Part shown: positions 13,937 through 14,959 of the stretch, piece by piece | How the letters are laid out: every line of letters starts with the position of its first letter | Position numbering within the stretch: the first letter of the stretch is position 1 | Source: Anaerolineae bacterium | Lineage (GTDB): Bacteria; Chloroflexota; Anaerolineae; JAFGEY01 | Assembly (NCBI GenBank): GCA_016929205.1 | Contig: JAFGJF010000121.1 | Location: 1 to 14,959, forward strand | Length of the DNA stretch: 14,959 nt | Direction: 5' to 3' | The notes under the pieces: generated by a model | Told to the model about the DNA's origin: nothing | Seen by the model: only the letters and a program-made list of their open reading frames with translations | Databases searched by the model: none | Made by a program: the position numbers and the translations under genes

Positions 13937-14959
13937 ATGAAAGTGATCTTGACTGATAGCCGTTCCGATTTGGGCGGACGATCCGTTTCTGCTCACTCGG
14001 ACTGCGCTTGCGATTGTCAATGTGCCTGCCCGACAGATAGGGTGTCCGTTGGCGAGCCGATCCCGACGCTTGCGTTGCCGGTTGCCTACTATTTGGAACT
14101 CACGCCGGTCTGTAATAATCACTGTCCGGGCTGCGGCAACGGCGAGACGTTTTGCAAGGAACCTGCGTTGTGTGAACATCAACCGGCTAAAGCCGCTATT
14201 CCCTCAAGCACTCGAGGTCAATGGCTGAGGGACTCTGGCTTGATGCCGCTCGATGGGGCGGAGTGGTGTGATCTGGTTGAGCGGTTGGCCTCTCACGCCC
14301 GGCAGTTCAAACTGACCGGTGGCGAACCGACACTGCATCCTGACCTGGCGACGATCGTGCGGCAGATCGACTGCCTGGGGGTTCCTTTTACGCTCTTTAC
14401 GAATGGCCGCTGGATGGATCCTGCCGCGCTGCTGCATTTGCTGCGCGATGCGGATCGGTTTGACGGGTTTCTCATCTCATTGCATGGGCCAGATGCTGCC
14501 ACGCACGAAGCGTTCAATGGCGTACCGGGTTCGTTTGCTGAGACGGTGGCCAATATTCGCCGTGCGGCTCAAGCCGGGTTCGACGTGGCAGTCAGTATGG
14601 TGATCGACAGAACCAATTGGGACTGTGTTACGGAGACGCTCGATTTTGTCCTGTGTCTGGGGGCCAATCACCTCGTCTGCAATCGCCTGATCGGCTCTGC
14701 CAGCAGCGTGATGCCGAGCGAGGCACAGTTGCGTGCGGCGATGGCTGAGGTTGGGCGGGGCTGCGCACAAGGACAGCCAGTTCGGTTTGGCAATTGTATC
14801 CCCCAGTGTTTTGAGCCCTCCTTTTCCAGGGGATGTACGGCCGGCACGACGTTTGCAACCATCGACCCATGGGGGCGTATGCGCCCTTGCAATCATAGCC
14901 CTCTCATTGCCGGTGACGTACGAACGCAGTCTGTCGAGACAGTCTGGCACGGTGAGGCG
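13937..14959 (+). CDS. Radical SAM/SPASM-domain enzyme with alternating-cysteine N-terminus (3' end missing)
   Basis: The frame is open from ATG 13937 to the right edge (341 residues visible). GAGGAA lies about seven bases before ATG, and in-frame TGA codons just upstream (13913 and 13916) exclude an earlier start. The [4Fe-4S]-AdoMet motif is CX3CX2C: Cys59, Cys63, Cys66 in CNNHCPGC. The SAM-binding GGEP is at 128-131. A SPASM-type auxiliary cluster region begins with Cys300-X12-Gly313-X4-Cys318 (GCTAG, then IDPWGRMRPC), preceded by Cys287 and Cys291; the remaining SPASM cysteines lie beyond the window. Residues 23-31 read CACDCQCAC, an alternating-cysteine string I do not know from named families. 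SPASM enzymes commonly mature ribosomal peptides or activate sulfatases. Position behind two STAND genes suggests a shared operon. Substrate unknown. Confidence 0.88.
   Translation, partial: MKVILTDSRSDLGGRSVSAHSDCACDCQCACPTDRVSVGEPIPTLALPVAYYLELTPVCNNHCPGCGNGETFCKEPALCEHQPAKAAIPSSTRGQWLRDSGLMPLDGAEWCDLVERLASHARQFKLTGGEPTLHPDLATIVRQIDCLGVPFTLFTNGRWMDPAALLHLLRDADRFDGFLISLHGPDAATHEAFNGVPGSFAETVANIRRAAQAGFDVAVSMVIDRTNWDCVTETLDFVLCLGANHLVCNRLIGSASSVMPSEAQLRAAMAEVGRGCAQGQPVRFGNCIPQCFEPSFSRGCTAGTTFATIDPWGRMRPCNHSPLIAGDVRTQSVETVWHGEA

Noticed and set aside
1..14959. tRNA, rRNA, transposase, integrase, attachment site or origin
   Set aside because: I looked for cloverleaf-type sequences, terminal inverted repeats with transposase genes, and DnaA-box clusters and found none I could support.

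Overview
The window reads as a piece of a bacterial chromosome of moderately high GC. It is most likely from a filamentous or environmental Chloroflexota (Anaerolineae-like) bacterium. That placement is an inference from the gene mix: a bacterial alpha-2-macroglobulin, a carbohydrate ABC importer with no ATPase gene beside it, STAND NTPases with TPRs, and short palindromic intergenic repeats. No rRNA or tRNA marker confirms it. Every gene I can support is on the + strand.

Layout. (1) 2-661 is the 3' end of a bacterial alpha-2-macroglobulin gene, closed by a strong intrinsic terminator (681-711). (2) A sigma70-type promoter (764-792) and a leader of about 200 nt precede a sugar-importer operon: lipoprotein binding protein (999-2306), MalF-type permease (2385-3329) and MalG-type permease (3334-4386). 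Three tandem 18-bp palindromic units lie between the binding protein and the first permease. (3) An ECF-type sigma factor (4438-5097) overlaps a membrane-anchored zinc-finger anti-sigma factor (5084-6274). A hairpin at 6284-6312 follows. (4) A two-hairpin intergenic repeat leads to an unrecognised multi-pass membrane protein (6425-7408). An ABC-2 type exporter pair follows (ATPase 7492-8451, permease 8448-9293) and ends at a textbook terminator (9313-9344). (5) Two tandem promoter-like sites (9377-9405 and 9438-9466) drive what looks like one operon: a coiled-coil STAND NTPase (9525-11201), a STAND-TPR NTPase (11213-13897), and a radical SAM/SPASM enzyme (13937 to beyond the right edge) with a very unusual alternating-cysteine N-terminus.

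How the genes may work together. Region 2 is carbohydrate uptake. Region 3 is a trans-envelope signalling pair. Region 4 is export or membrane maintenance. Region 5 is the best candidate for an undescribed system. Two different STAND NTPases, usually signal-sensing switches that assemble on activation, are arranged tightly with an enzyme from the SPASM group, many of which mature peptides or install protein cofactors. No effector domain, protease or nuclease is visible in the part shown, and the operon continues past the edge, so its job stays open.

A second theme is small palindromic repeats: four copies of CGGAT-N7-ATCCG (three between transporter genes, one inside the anti-sigma reading frame), an 18-nt periodic repeat at the start of the sigma gene, and a different two-hairpin element before 6425. 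Some sit inside coding sequence and may have changed gene boundaries.
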